From positions 1-42,323 of the forward strand of contig NZ_CANKYM010000011.1 in the NCBI RefSeq assembly GCF_947488185.1: a stretch of DNA of 42,323 bases, in the 5' to 3' direction. Numbering within the stretch: position 1 is the stretch's first letter; each line of letters starts with the position of its first letter. The DNA is from an uncultured Roseobacter sp. Its GTDB lineage: Bacteria; Pseudomonadota; Alphaproteobacteria; Rhodobacterales; Rhodobacteraceae. The notes beneath the pieces were generated by a model. It saw only the letters and a program-made list of their open reading frames with translations. It did no database searches and had not been told where the DNA came from. The position numbers were made by a program, and so were the translations under genes. Positions 17,338 to 26,212 of the stretch are shown here, piece by piece.

Positions 17338-19902
17338 CGAGGCCAAGCGAAGCGCCTTGGCCGTAGCGTCCCATGCGTCTTTTGCCTTCATCGCCGCGTC
17401 TTCAGCCGCCGCCATATCATTGGCCTTCGCGGCCTGTTCCAAACGGCGCAACTTACTTTGGAAAGAGACCGCGCCGATCATGCCCGCCGATCCGATGGAC
17501 TTGTGGGTACGCGCCGCCAATTCGGACAGTTCCGGTTTGGTCAAGAGCTCTGGAACAACACTGAGCAGGCCTGAAATCTCCACTTCGAAGTCGTTTACCA
17601 ATTTGTTTAACCGGCTCTGGTCAAACACGTCTTTCAGGTCACCGAAGATTTCTGCGTCAAGCAACTCTGACGTTTTGCTGTCCTTCATATCGTTTGACGC
17701 GGGGTCCGCTTTGGTGATGGTTGCGACAAGCGCGCGCATCAGCTCTGCCTGTGATACCGGCTTATTGAGGCACATATCCATGCCTGCCGCCAGAAATCGT
17801 GCTTGTTCGTCCTTAAGCGCATGAGCGGTGAGACCGATAATCGGCACCTGTCTATTGGGCGTATCGGCATCCCTGATGACTTCTGTCGCGTCGACGCCAT
17901 TCATCACCGGCATACTGACGTCCATCAGAATTGCCGCATAGGCGTGCTCGTGGGCCCGGTCTACAGCCTCTTGTCCATTGTGCGCTTCGATAACGCGGAT
18001 GCCTTTTGAGGTGAGCATCTGGCGTACGATAATGCGGTTAATCGCATTGTCCTCCACCAGCAGCACCTCTTTCCCGTTCAGATCCGATGCATCTACCGGC
18101 GCCACCAAAGCAGGTTCTGATGGGGAAAGGTCGGTTGCCATGCGCAAGGGCACACGCACCGTAAATGTGCTACCTTTGTCAACGACGCTCCTGAGATCAA
18201 TCTCACCTTCCATCATATCCACAAGCTGACGACAGATCGTCAGTCCAAGTCCTGCACCCGAGGCAAGGCGATCGTAGGATTTTTCCTGCGTGAAAAAGCG
18301 GTCAAAGACGCGGGTCTGATCCTCAGGATGAATGCCCACACCCGTGTCAGTCACGGAAAACTCTAACGTGTGTTCCCCTTCTGCGACCTCAATGATCCGG
18401 GCACAAAGGGTGACCTCGCCGTGGTCCGTAAACTTCAGCGCATTACTGACCAAGTTATACGCCACCTGCCGCAGGCGTTGTTCGTCGGCCACCACATGAC
18501 AGCGTTCCATGGAGCCAAGATCCAGTCGCAAACTGTTGCTATGGGCGTATGCCGTGGTTTCGTTGGTTGTCACGATGTCTTTGAAAAACTGCGTTAGTTC
18601 GAACGTGTCGTCGACCAGCTCCAGCTTGCCTACATCCATACGCGCGACATCTAACACGTTGTTGACATGGTACAGCAGAATATCGGCCGACTGCTTTGCA
18701 ATCCCCAGATATCCCGATTGCGTCTTGCCCAACCTGGTATTCTGCAACAGCTCGATTGTGCCGAAAATACCGTTCAGCGGCGTGCGCATCTCATGGCTCA
18801 TAACGGCCAGGAAATTCGACTTTGCCTGTTCAGCTTGCAACGCCTCGTCGCGGGCGCGCTTGAGGTTCTCCTCGGCGGCAAGTCGTTCCGTAATGTCGCG
18901 CAGATAGGAGATAAAGATTGTACCGCGATGGTCTTTCGCCATGCCGATGGAGATTTCGACTGGAAATTCCTCGCCCGACTTGCGCAGGGCGGTGATCTCT
19001 ATCCTTCCTTGCCCAACAAGCCGCGCCTCGCCGGTTTTGTTGAAACGCTCCATTCCCGCCTGATGGGCTGCGCGGTGTTGATGTGGCACGATTAGGTCGG
19101 ACATCGGAGCACCAATGGCCTCATCTCTGGTAAAGCCAAACACGGATTCCGCAGCGCCGCTGTAGTCCAGAATGACGCCGCGGTCATCCGCGACAATGAT
19201 TGCATCGAGCGATACGTCAAAGCTGGATTTCAAGCGAGAGTTGGCGCGTTCCGCCGTCTCAGATATTTCGCGATGAATTCGAAACTGGCGCAACAAAACG
19301 AACAGCATGAAACCCAGAAAGAGGATCAACGCAATACTGATGGCAGCTGCCGCAAACAACAACCGCCCGAAGTCCGCGCGCTCCGCATCAGAGGCTTCGG
19401 ACCGCAGTGAGATACCTGTCAAAGCGATGTCGTGGGCGTCTTCGCGAATGGTGTTGGACAGCGCCCAGACCTCTTGCAAACGCGTTGCAAGTTCCGGGTC
19501 AGGTCCGTCGATGATGATTGCCAGCTGGTCCAGATAGTCGAGCAGCGCGTCCAGCTGCGTGGCAAAGGTGTCGTCCCGTCGCATCTCTGCAAAGACCCGG
19601 CTTTCGGCAATGCTGGCGGTGCGGCTATAGGCATTGTCAAACCGACGGCGCAGGGTCTCAAGATCAGGATCGTCTGTTTGTTGCGCAAGCAAAGCCTCGT
19701 CGGTCAGCAGCAATACATCGACTTCGACCTGCGATAGTGTCCAGGTCAGATTGTCGCCCGGCGCTTCGCGGAGATCGTTCATGCGCTGTGTGATTGACAA
19801 AAACAGACCGATCAGCAGCGCCATTCCGGTAAAGATGACCCCCAGCGGAATGACACGTCGGAGGAGAACTTCCTTGTTTACCACGTCAGAGGCCATCCTC
19901 AT
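17332..19902 (-). CDS. Hybrid sensor histidine kinase with Hpt domain
   Basis: 856-aa membrane kinase. There are membrane spans at about 18-37 and 181-205 around a helical periplasmic sensor, then a PAS domain (about 225-340), HisKA with H370 (MSHEMRTPLNG), HATPase with N484/N487 and DTGVG (519-523), a receiver with D661 and a C-terminal Hpt with H800 (ARTHKSIGSAGMIGA). A full phosphorelay H370-D661-H800 is thus encoded, and an outside receiver is needed. The LuxR-type regulator at 7668-8282 is the obvious candidate. It sits 21 bp after the molybdopterin-fold gene and is probably co-transcribed with it. ATG 19902 and ATG 19896 are both possible starts. Confidence 0.92.
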   Translation of the reverse strand: MRMASDVVNKEVLLRRVIPLGVIFTGMALLIGLFLSITQRMNDLREAPGDNLTWTLSQVEVDVLLLTDEALLAQQTDDPDLETLRRRFDNAYSRTASIAESRVFAEMRRDDTFATQLDALLDYLDQLAIIIDGPDPELATRLQEVWALSNTIREDAHDIALTGISLRSEASDAERADFGRLLFAAAAISIALILFLGFMLFVLLRQFRIHREISETAERANSRLKSSFDVSLDAIIVADDRGVILDYSGAAESVFGFTRDEAIGAPMSDLIVPHQHRAAHQAGMERFNKTGEARLVGQGRIEITALRKSGEEFPVEISIGMAKDHRGTIFISYLRDITERLAAEENLKRARDEALQAEQAKSNFLAVMSHEMRTPLNGIFGTIELLQNTRLGKTQSGYLGIAKQSADILLYHVNNVLDVARMDVGKLELVDDTFELTQFFKDIVTTNETTAYAHSNSLRLDLGSMERCHVVADEQRLRQVAYNLVSNALKFTDHGEVTLCARIIEVAEGEHTLEFSVTDTGVGIHPEDQTRVFDRFFTQEKSYDRLASGAGLGLTICRQLVDMMEGEIDLRSVVDKGSTFTVRVPLRMATDLSPSEPALVAPVDASDLNGKEVLLVEDNAINRIIVRQMLTSKGIRVIEAHNGQEAVDRAHEHAYAAILMDVSMPVMNGVDATEVIRDADTPNRQVPIIGLTAHALKDEQARFLAAGMDMCLNKPVSQAELMRALVATITKADPASNDMKDSKTSELLDAEIFGDLKDVFDQSRLNKLVNDFEVEISGLLSVVPELLTKPELSELAARTHKSIGSAGMIGAVSFQSKLRRLEQAAKANDMAAAEDAAMKAKDAWDATAKALRLASG

Positions 19903-19923
19903 GCTGGGAACGGGCGGTTCGCG

Positions 19924-20436
19924 TCAATCGCTCGACACTATACGATCAAGCTGCCAAATAGAACGTGAATAGATGACTTCAGTGCGATAATCAGGGCTGT
20001 CGTCGTAAGGGTATACGATCCAGAGTGGACCTTTCCCACGCGGCGACATCTCTTCCCCGTCCATCAGATAGGCAACGATCGGGGTGGTTGCGCTGATTTC
20101 ATCAGCGGGAATATCGACCTTGTAATCATTGAGCGCGACGGCCCCGACAGTACTGCCCTGCGCACCCGCATATTCCAACAAATCGCGCAGGGGTACCCCG
20201 GTGAACTCGACCTCCTCTTCCATCCAGATGGTCGAGGTGGTGATAACGGTGGCGGCCATTTCCTTCAGCATCTCCAAGTCGAGCGTCACAGTACCGTCGG
20301 TGGTTTCATGTGCGAGCTCACCCGAAAGGGTCAGCAGAACCGGTCCTGCCGGAACGGGTAGTTGGTCGGCAATTGCGTTGGTCGCTAGCCCGACAATAAC
20401 TGTGCCGGCAAAAAGGGCTGTCTTGCAAAGGGTCAT
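19924..20436 (-). CDS. Secreted molybdopterin-oxidoreductase-fold protein upstream of the kinase
   Basis: 170 aa with a signal peptide (cleavage near AIADQ). The body resembles a minimal sulfite-oxidase/molybdopterin-binding fold (GVPLRDLLEYAGAQG, YKVDIPADE, GPLWIVYPYDDSPDYR). I see no obvious cofactor-ligand cysteine, so catalysis is doubtful. The kinase gene follows after 21 bp, which suggests a periplasmic partner that modulates the kinase sensor domain (inference). RBS GGAG before ATG 20436; operator copy 83 bp upstream. Confidence 0.75.
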   Translation of the reverse strand: MTLCKTALFAGTVIVGLATNAIADQLPVPAGPVLLTLSGELAHETTDGTVTLDLEMLKEMAATVITTSTIWMEEEVEFTGVPLRDLLEYAGAQGSTVGAVALNDYKVDIPADEISATTPIVAYLMDGEEMSPRGKGPLWIVYPYDDSPDYRTEVIYSRSIWQLDRIVSSD

Positions 20437-20509
20437 GATGGCTCCATCAGCTCTGTGGGGTTTAGTTGCTTGGATATGCTGATCCCAGGCGTTAGGCGAC
20501 AGGGCAGCC

Positions 20510-20535
20510 GTATAGGGTACTATACTTTGGTATAG
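20510..20535. promoter_or_regulatory. Operator with three alternating half-sites upstream of the kinase unit
   Basis: The core CTATAC-TTTG-GTATAG (20520-20535) is a perfect CTATnC-N4-GnATAG palindrome. A third half-site GTATAG lies at 20510-20515, again with a 4-bp spacer, so half-sites repeat every 10 bp in alternating orientation. It is 83 bp before the first gene of the kinase unit and suggests autoregulation. Confidence 0.7.
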
Positions 20536-20558
20536 CGCCTGCCAGAAAACAGCTTTTG

Positions 20559-21869
20559 TCAGTTGAAAAGACGAACCTGCGCGTCTTTGGCAGCTTCTCC
20601 CAAAAGGCGAAGCTTGATCCTCTCGATGCGTTTTGGTGCAAGTCCGCCAAACGCGAGGTCCCAGTTGTCGGTTCGAAGTGCGGGGTCCGCGCGGTCCGAT
20701 TTGGTCAGTTTGATGCGGGTCTTCTCCCCATCTTCATCGATCAGTTCGACGATAAGCGTCCCGGTGGACTGACCGGGAACAATAATCTGTAATCCGGTGT
20801 GATCCGCCGGTGAAAACCCGTGCCGGATCGAGAGCCAATCATCGCTGACCTGACCAGTTTGCAAGGGGTCAACGTCGGTTGCCGATTGTGCATGCAATTC
20901 GCCAAGAATTTGGCGCAATCCATCGACTTGCGTCAACGGTGCAGTGTAGGGCGTTTCCCAAACCACCATCTCATATTGTTCAGTCTCAAGCGCATTACTT
21001 TGGATGAAGCCCGACATGGATCCAACGAGGCCGCCACCGGTAATGGCGTGGTTTTCAACCTCCGCATCCAGTGCATGCGCGAGTGCGTCAGCCACCTGAT
21101 ACGCATCGCGCTGATACCGGTTTGAGAAACTTGTGCCGACAAGAGCGATGCGCGGGGCTGTGACAGGGTCGGATAACAGGCTGTCCGCCGAACCGGCTTT
21201 GGCGAAAACAGGTGCCGCAACGGTTTCAGGCGCCGGACGCGTGCCACAAGCTTGCTCTGCCACGTGGCTCAGGGAGCCCTTCTCCTGATAGCTTTCAGAG
21301 AAAGGTACGACCTGAAGAGTGTGTCCCACCAGCGTCCCATCGATGGTTTGGCGCAGATGGGCAGCTGACAACGCCGCGCCCACGGGCGTCCAATGGGTGT
21401 CGCGCTTAAAATAGTAGTCTCCGGCTGCTTCGCCGCCCGTCAGGACCGAAAGATCAGGTGCGAGAATCCCCGCCGCGTTCAGTGCCGCAATGTAGGCAGA
21501 GAAATCGCGTGCCATCCCGCTGCGGTCGAAGGCTCTTTTTAAGTCCAAACTGTCTGACGTTTCTTCAGGCACAAAGAGTGGTCGGGGCGGCGCTGCCAAC
21601 ACGACAAGGGTCGTACCGCGCTTTTCAAACTCAGCCGCAATCATTTGCCACAGAAGGACCGCCTCCTGCGACACGTTAAAGGCAGCCTTCAACTGGTCAG
21701 CACTGACAATCCAGCCAGCGTCCGCGTCGGAATAAAACGGCCCGCGTTTCTGATACTTCGTTGGCAAGTCGTCCAGGTTCGCCAGTGCGGCACAATACGG
21801 TGCAGCAGAGGCCACGACAGGCAAGGTGAGCCCAGCGATTAGGGCAGCGGATTTCAGGAGGTTTTTCAT
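20559..21869 (-). CDS. algX: AlgX-like alginate O-acetylation protein
   Basis: 436-aa periplasmic protein with an N-terminal signal peptide (ends near ASAAP). The SGNH-like acetyltransferase domain carries DTHW at 157-160 and GTSFSNRY with the candidate nucleophile Ser near 248. The last 110 residues form a beta-rich domain like the carbohydrate-binding module of AlgX. The ATG overlaps the stop of the preceding algJ-like gene (ATGA, 21866-21869). Whether it corresponds strictly to AlgX or to a second AlgJ is uncertain; the C-terminal module favours AlgX. It is the last gene of the export/acetylation unit. Confidence 0.8.
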   Translation of the reverse strand: MKNLLKSAALIAGLTLPVVASAAPYCAALANLDDLPTKYQKRGPFYSDADAGWIVSADQLKAAFNVSQEAVLLWQMIAAEFEKRGTTLVVLAAPPRPLFVPEETSDSLDLKRAFDRSGMARDFSAYIAALNAAGILAPDLSVLTGGEAAGDYYFKRDTHWTPVGAALSAAHLRQTIDGTLVGHTLQVVPFSESYQEKGSLSHVAEQACGTRPAPETVAAPVFAKAGSADSLLSDPVTAPRIALVGTSFSNRYQRDAYQVADALAHALDAEVENHAITGGGLVGSMSGFIQSNALETEQYEMVVWETPYTAPLTQVDGLRQILGELHAQSATDVDPLQTGQVSDDWLSIRHGFSPADHTGLQIIVPGQSTGTLIVELIDEDGEKTRIKLTKSDRADPALRTDNWDLAFGGLAPKRIERIKLRLLGEAAKDAQVRLFN

Positions 21870-22912
21870 TGGATCATTTCCTTGGAGGTATAGCGCACCG
21901 GGATTTCCCAGATGACGAGTTTTGGAGGTGAGTTTTGATAGAAATCCGACGCCAGAAACTCCTGCATCGGCGCGAAGGGACCGCGCCCTTCTTCCGCGAA
22001 GCTGAGAACATCGGCTTGCAGCGCCTGTTTCAGGAAATCCGCGAAGTGCCAGTCTGGACGCGCACTGAAACTGGTCCCAACCAACACGACATCAATACTG
22101 GGGCTATCGAACAGGCCACCCTGCGTTTCTACCGTGGTTGTAAAGCGATCGATGTGCTCTGTTGCCGGGCCAATCCAGGATCGCAGTGCACCCGTCGGCA
22201 CAAACCGCAGCAGATCACCTTCGAAGTATGCGCGGTCTGTGCTTTCAGTCGAAACCGCTGCCGTCGAGAGTGAGATGCCACGTTCCGTCACCTGATCGGC
22301 AATCGCTTCGGCAACCGCTCGGCTGCCGTGCGGTGACCAATGCGTGTCGGTGCGCATGAAAGCGTCACCATTTTGGCTTGCGGTTTGCAAGGCTGTTGTT
22401 GCATCAAGCGTAGCGATACGCTGATCGCTTAGAGCCGCGAGAAAATGTCCCCTGCGCTCTGTAACATCAGCCGGTCTAGCGCGATCCAGCTGTTCCGCGT
22501 AAACCTCGGCTTTGTCCGGGAGGATGACGGGAAGTAGGTAGATGCCGCGTGTCGCCATCTCCGCACTGACCTCAGCGACCCGCGTAGCAGCTGCGTCAAT
22601 ATTCGCGCTGAAGTTTGTATTTTGCTCCAGTTCCTCTGCCGTAAACAGCCATCCGTTCCGTCCTGCCAAGGCGCCTTGGGAAGCTTGCCCAAACAATCCG
22701 TACCGAAGAGCTCCTAGGGCTGTCACAGCGAAGCGCTCGAGTGGGTTAGCAGCAACAAATGCGTCTTCATATTGCGTCTGGAGGGAGCCTTTGATGATGT
22801 CTGAAGGCAATGCATCAAGGTCCGCATTCTGGTGACTGAACAGGCCGACTGTGGCGAGAGAAAGCACAAATCCGTGGGGCGCGAGGTGTTGAATTGAAAA
22901 ACGGGAAATCAT
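21866..22912 (-). CDS. algJ: AlgJ-like alginate O-acetyltransferase
   Basis: 348-aa protein with an N-terminal hydrophobic anchor (about 13-28) and a periplasmic SGNH-like domain: GRNGWLF, DTHWSPHG with D/H at 189-191, and VLVGTSFS with the candidate nucleophile Ser. It would transfer acetyl groups passed by AlgI to mannuronate. ATG 22912 with AAGGAAG upstream is preferred over the ATG at 22966, which lies inside algI. Confidence 0.82.
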   Translation of the reverse strand: MISRFSIQHLAPHGFVLSLATVGLFSHQNADLDALPSDIIKGSLQTQYEDAFVAANPLERFAVTALGALRYGLFGQASQGALAGRNGWLFTAEELEQNTNFSANIDAAATRVAEVSAEMATRGIYLLPVILPDKAEVYAEQLDRARPADVTERRGHFLAALSDQRIATLDATTALQTASQNGDAFMRTDTHWSPHGSRAVAEAIADQVTERGISLSTAAVSTESTDRAYFEGDLLRFVPTGALRSWIGPATEHIDRFTTTVETQGGLFDSPSIDVVLVGTSFSARPDWHFADFLKQALQADVLSFAEEGRGPFAPMQEFLASDFYQNSPPKLVIWEIPVRYTSKEMIQ

Positions 22913-22922
22913 GAGGGCTTCC

Positions 22923-24320
22923 TTAGAACTGAAAATAAAGGAACGGTGAGTGGCTTTGCGCCACAAGCGCGAGACAAGCGATGCCCATCAAGCCGCAAGT
23001 GCCGGCCGTGCGCAGAGGGTCAGGAGCGCGGGTCAAAACTTGCGCAAACCATACCCCGCGCACGCTGAGTGTTGCGCCTACGGCGAGCGCTGTCAGCTCA
23101 GTGGGCTGGATTTGCCAGGCGATGTCCGGAGTGATGGACCAACCGTTCAGACCTGCCATTCCGACATAGATATCCAAGGCCTGTGCGACGGTTTCTGCCC
23201 GGAACATCACCCAACCGATCAGCACCAGCAGCATTGTCACCGGCCAGCCCAGCCCGCGCGGCCATATCGTTTCGCCAGATCTTGCGCCTAGGGTGCGTTC
23301 GATCGCCAGCCAAAGTCCGTGCCATGCCCCCCAAAGCAGGAAGGTCCAGTTTGCCCCGTGCCACAGCCCGCCCAACACCATCGTCAACATGAGGTTGACG
23401 TAGGTCCGGCGTCCGCCGCGACGGTTGCCGCCCAATGGCACGTAGAGATAGTCGCGCAGCCAATGCGACAGGCTTATGTGCCAACGCCGCCAGAATTCAG
23501 TAATCGATCGACTGGTGTAGGGCGCATTAAAATTCTCCATGAACCGAAAGCCGATCATGAGGCCCAAACCGATGGCCATGGCCGAATAGCCCGCGAAATC
23601 GAAAAGAAGTTGAATGGCGTAGGCCACAGCACCCAGCCAGGCTTCCGCCGCAGTGGGGTCTGGCAACGCAAAAACTCTGTCCGCAAGTGGGGCGACAGTG
23701 TCAGCGATGAGCAACTTCATCGCAAGACCCTGCGCAAACCGGCCCACCCCTTGCAGGAACTGGGCGACCGAATGAGATCGCTGCATGAATTGGTCAGCGA
23801 GGTCCTTATACCGTAGAACAGGTCCGGCAATCAGCTGCGGAAAGAGCGCGCCGAAGGCCAGAAAATCAATCAGATTTCGGGCGGGTGGTGCATCCTTGCG
23901 CGCCACGTCGATGATGTAGCTGATCGATTGGAAAGTATGAAAACTGATGCCGATCGGCAGGATGATCGACGGTACCATGATGTCACCGCCGCCAAGCGCG
24001 ACCGAGAGATCGTTGAGCCCAGACATCACGAACATCGTGTATTTGAAGTATCCTAGAACGGCGAGATCAAAGGCTACGCCGAGGCGGACGGCCCAAATCT
24101 TGGCCGCCTCGTTTCTTGCAGAATGAGCAACCCGTGCTGCACCGTAGCTGACCAGCGACATGCCAAAGACGAGAGCCAGATAGTCCAGTCTCCACCAGCC
24201 ATAAAATGCGTAACTGCCCAGCAGGATCACCAATGATCGCGCGCGCGCCGGGACCATGTAATAGACCGTCAGGAACAAGGGCAAAAACCCGAAGACGAAG
24301 ATAGCGCTGGAAAAGATCAT
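22923..24320 (-). CDS. algI: MBOAT-family membrane O-acetyltransferase
   Basis: 465-aa multi-span membrane protein that brings acetyl groups to the periplasm for alginate acetylation. It carries the MBOAT signatures FWRRWHISLSHWLRDYLY and GGLWHGANWTF, with the catalytic-type histidine H321. About ten hydrophobic segments are visible. ATG 24320 (MIFSSAIFVFGF) with GGAG upstream is preferred over 24377, which lies inside algF. The gene follows algF after 22 bp. Confidence 0.93.
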   Translation of the reverse strand: MIFSSAIFVFGFLPLFLTVYYMVPARARSLVILLGSYAFYGWWRLDYLALVFGMSLVSYGAARVAHSARNEAAKIWAVRLGVAFDLAVLGYFKYTMFVMSGLNDLSVALGGGDIMVPSIILPIGISFHTFQSISYIIDVARKDAPPARNLIDFLAFGALFPQLIAGPVLRYKDLADQFMQRSHSVAQFLQGVGRFAQGLAMKLLIADTVAPLADRVFALPDPTAAEAWLGAVAYAIQLLFDFAGYSAMAIGLGLMIGFRFMENFNAPYTSRSITEFWRRWHISLSHWLRDYLYVPLGGNRRGGRRTYVNLMLTMVLGGLWHGANWTFLLWGAWHGLWLAIERTLGARSGETIWPRGLGWPVTMLLVLIGWVMFRAETVAQALDIYVGMAGLNGWSITPDIAWQIQPTELTALAVGATLSVRGVWFAQVLTRAPDPLRTAGTCGLMGIACLALVAQSHSPFLYFQF

Positions 24321-24342
24321 CGGAACTCTCCGTGAGGGCTGC

Positions 24343-24936
24343 TTAGTCGGCCACGGGGCCGAAGTGGTTTTCGACAAGCCGGATGCCGGACGCCTCGGCG
24401 ATGAAGCTGAGGTTTTGGCCGCGTTTTAGGGTCACATCGAAAGTGGCGAGCGCTGTGGCGTCTCCCTTGGCAAAGACGCCCAAGGCAATGGCAACTGGAT
24501 TGACGGCGCGGGCGCCTGATGTCAGCGGGGTCACACCTTCGATAACCGGTGCAGCCCCATCCGCTGTGCGCAATTCCAAAACATCATCCGTTGCGTTTAG
24601 GAGAAAGAGATAGACCCGGGCAGCCGCATCCCGGCTGTCCTCGGGAATGACGGCATGGCGACCATCCGGTTGCTGAACCACCGTCAAGAAAGACCCAGGT
24701 GCAATTCCATTCAGAGCGGCGGAGGACACCGGAACATACGCCATGTCATCCGTGTCAGAAAGGTCGAATGATTTGCCGGCGAAGTGCGCCGTTTGCACAT
24801 CGTTGAATCCTGCAAACCGAATAAAACTGGCATCTTCAGGTGCGGGTTCTGCGTAGAGGCTGGTGTCACTCGCGGCCACCCCACCAGGTAAAAATGCTGC
24901 GCTGAGACAAAAGGCGAGCGAAAGATGGCGTATCAT
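24343..24936 (-). CDS. algF: AlgF-like periplasmic alginate acetylation protein
   Basis: 197-aa protein with a signal peptide (MIRHLSLAFCLSAAFLPGG, cleavage near VAAS). The mature part (SLYAEPAPEDASFIRFAGF) resembles AlgF, an accessory factor for O-acetylation. I chose ATG 24936, with AAAGGAC upstream and a proper signal peptide. The frame stays open to 25194, but that part overlaps the algE-like gene. Confidence 0.8.
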   Translation of the reverse strand: MIRHLSLAFCLSAAFLPGGVAASDTSLYAEPAPEDASFIRFAGFNDVQTAHFAGKSFDLSDTDDMAYVPVSSAALNGIAPGSFLTVVQQPDGRHAVIPEDSRDAAARVYLFLLNATDDVLELRTADGAAPVIEGVTPLTSGARAVNPVAIALGVFAKGDATALATFDVTLKRGQNLSFIAEASGIRLVENHFGPVAD

Positions 24937-24958
24937 GATGGAAGTCCTTTTTTGTGGA

Positions 24959-26212
24959 TCAGAAATAGACAGACAGGCGCATGTAAACGCGGCTGGCACT
25001 GCTGGGGTCGGCATAGGCCGGGCCAGGTAAGAAGCGGCCGGCACCGATCTCGAGTTTGGTTTTCTTGCTTGGTCGCCAGGCACCTGCCACACTGATCTCA
25101 GATCCAACGAAGTGCGCCGCGCCGGTCGTGGCTCCTTTGAGCCTGGCATCAGGGCCGGATGTGGTGAGACTTGGTTGCAGGTAGACATGAGCACTCAGAT
25201 CGACCGACAGTTTCCGTGAAGGGCGTAACCCGTAGGCCAGAGTAGCGACGGCAAGGTTGGTCAACTCCGGCTGAAAGACATAGCCGTAGCGGTGAAACTG
25301 CGTTTGGCCGCCATCTTTTGTCTTGTTGCTGTGTATTCCGCTTTGCTGAAATCCCGGCGTGCCGATGGCAAAACCATAAGTGATCTGCGGGTTCCAACGA
25401 TCCGCCGTGATTTTCTGGATGAAACGCGCGTCGATACCGACTCCGAAAGACCGCCCGTCTGCCGCGTCCCCGATTACGGTGGCCGCATTAAGCTGATATG
25501 AAAACCGCGAAGATGTCTGATCACCGAGGTAGGCTGACAGGTGCAGTCGGCGTTCTTCCGCGTCGTGTTCAACAACTGCAAAGGCGCCTTGACGCAGCGC
25601 CGAAAAAGCCTGGGACTTATGCAGCAAGACATAGGTTGCTGTGATATTTCGGGTACCTTGCACAGCTGCAAACTCAAACGCTTTATCTCCGGATTTGGAG
25701 ACATAGTGCAGCCCGTCAACTGACGCATCAGCAACCCATTTATGTGGATCAGAAAGCCGCAGACGTCCGATGCTAAGTTGTCCAATGGCACTGGTCGGAA
25801 AAGACAGAAGGGCTTCTTTCACACTGGGTCGCATGATGCGATCGTATGAACGCTGGTGCGTCTGCTTTTCTCGCACATCAAGCTCGGCGTTTACAAAGCC
25901 AGTAATACCACGCCCCAGATCCGCACGCCCCGCAAATCCGAGATAGGCGGCGAATTCATCCTTGCGGTCACGGGTTTCGTCATCGCGCTCAATCTGGCTT
26001 TCTCCCAGAAAGCGCAGATGGCTATAAACAGAGAAGCGCAGCCAGTCCGTGATGGGTCGCTTCGTTTTCTTTCGTTTTGCGATATCGAAGATGACCGGCG
26101 GATTTGGCATATCCTTGCTACCTGCCAAGGCCGCTGTCGGTACTGCAATTGTAAACAGGCTGCAGGTAATCGCGACCGCGCAACTTTGAGCTATTCGCTT
26201 ACTCGTTAACAT
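24959..26212 (-). CDS. algE: AlgE-like outer-membrane alginate exporter
   Basis: 417-aa protein with a signal peptide (cleavage near ALAGS), alternating beta-strand pattern and a C-terminal aromatic residue (MRLSVYF), as in outer-membrane beta barrels. The early segment (DWLRFSVYSHLRFLGESQIE and the acidic/basic stretch after it) resembles the alginate-export barrel family. It would be the outer-membrane pore of the export complex; no algK scaffold gene is present. ATG 26212 is preferred because GAGG is 8-9 bp upstream; ATG 26221 is also possible. First gene of the export/acetylation unit. Confidence 0.8.
   Translation of the reverse strand: MLTSKRIAQSCAVAITCSLFTIAVPTAALAGSKDMPNPPVIFDIAKRKKTKRPITDWLRFSVYSHLRFLGESQIERDDETRDRKDEFAAYLGFAGRADLGRGITGFVNAELDVREKQTHQRSYDRIMRPSVKEALLSFPTSAIGQLSIGRLRLSDPHKWVADASVDGLHYVSKSGDKAFEFAAVQGTRNITATYVLLHKSQAFSALRQGAFAVVEHDAEERRLHLSAYLGDQTSSRFSYQLNAATVIGDAADGRSFGVGIDARFIQKITADRWNPQITYGFAIGTPGFQQSGIHSNKTKDGGQTQFHRYGYVFQPELTNLAVATLAYGLRPSRKLSVDLSAHVYLQPSLTTSGPDARLKGATTGAAHFVGSEISVAGAWRPSKKTKLEIGAGRFLPGPAYADPSSASRVYMRLSVYF

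Noticed and set aside
24343..25194. Longer algF-like ORF starting at 25194
   Set aside because: The first 86 codons lie inside the algE-like gene and precede a clear signal peptide with its own RBS at 24936.
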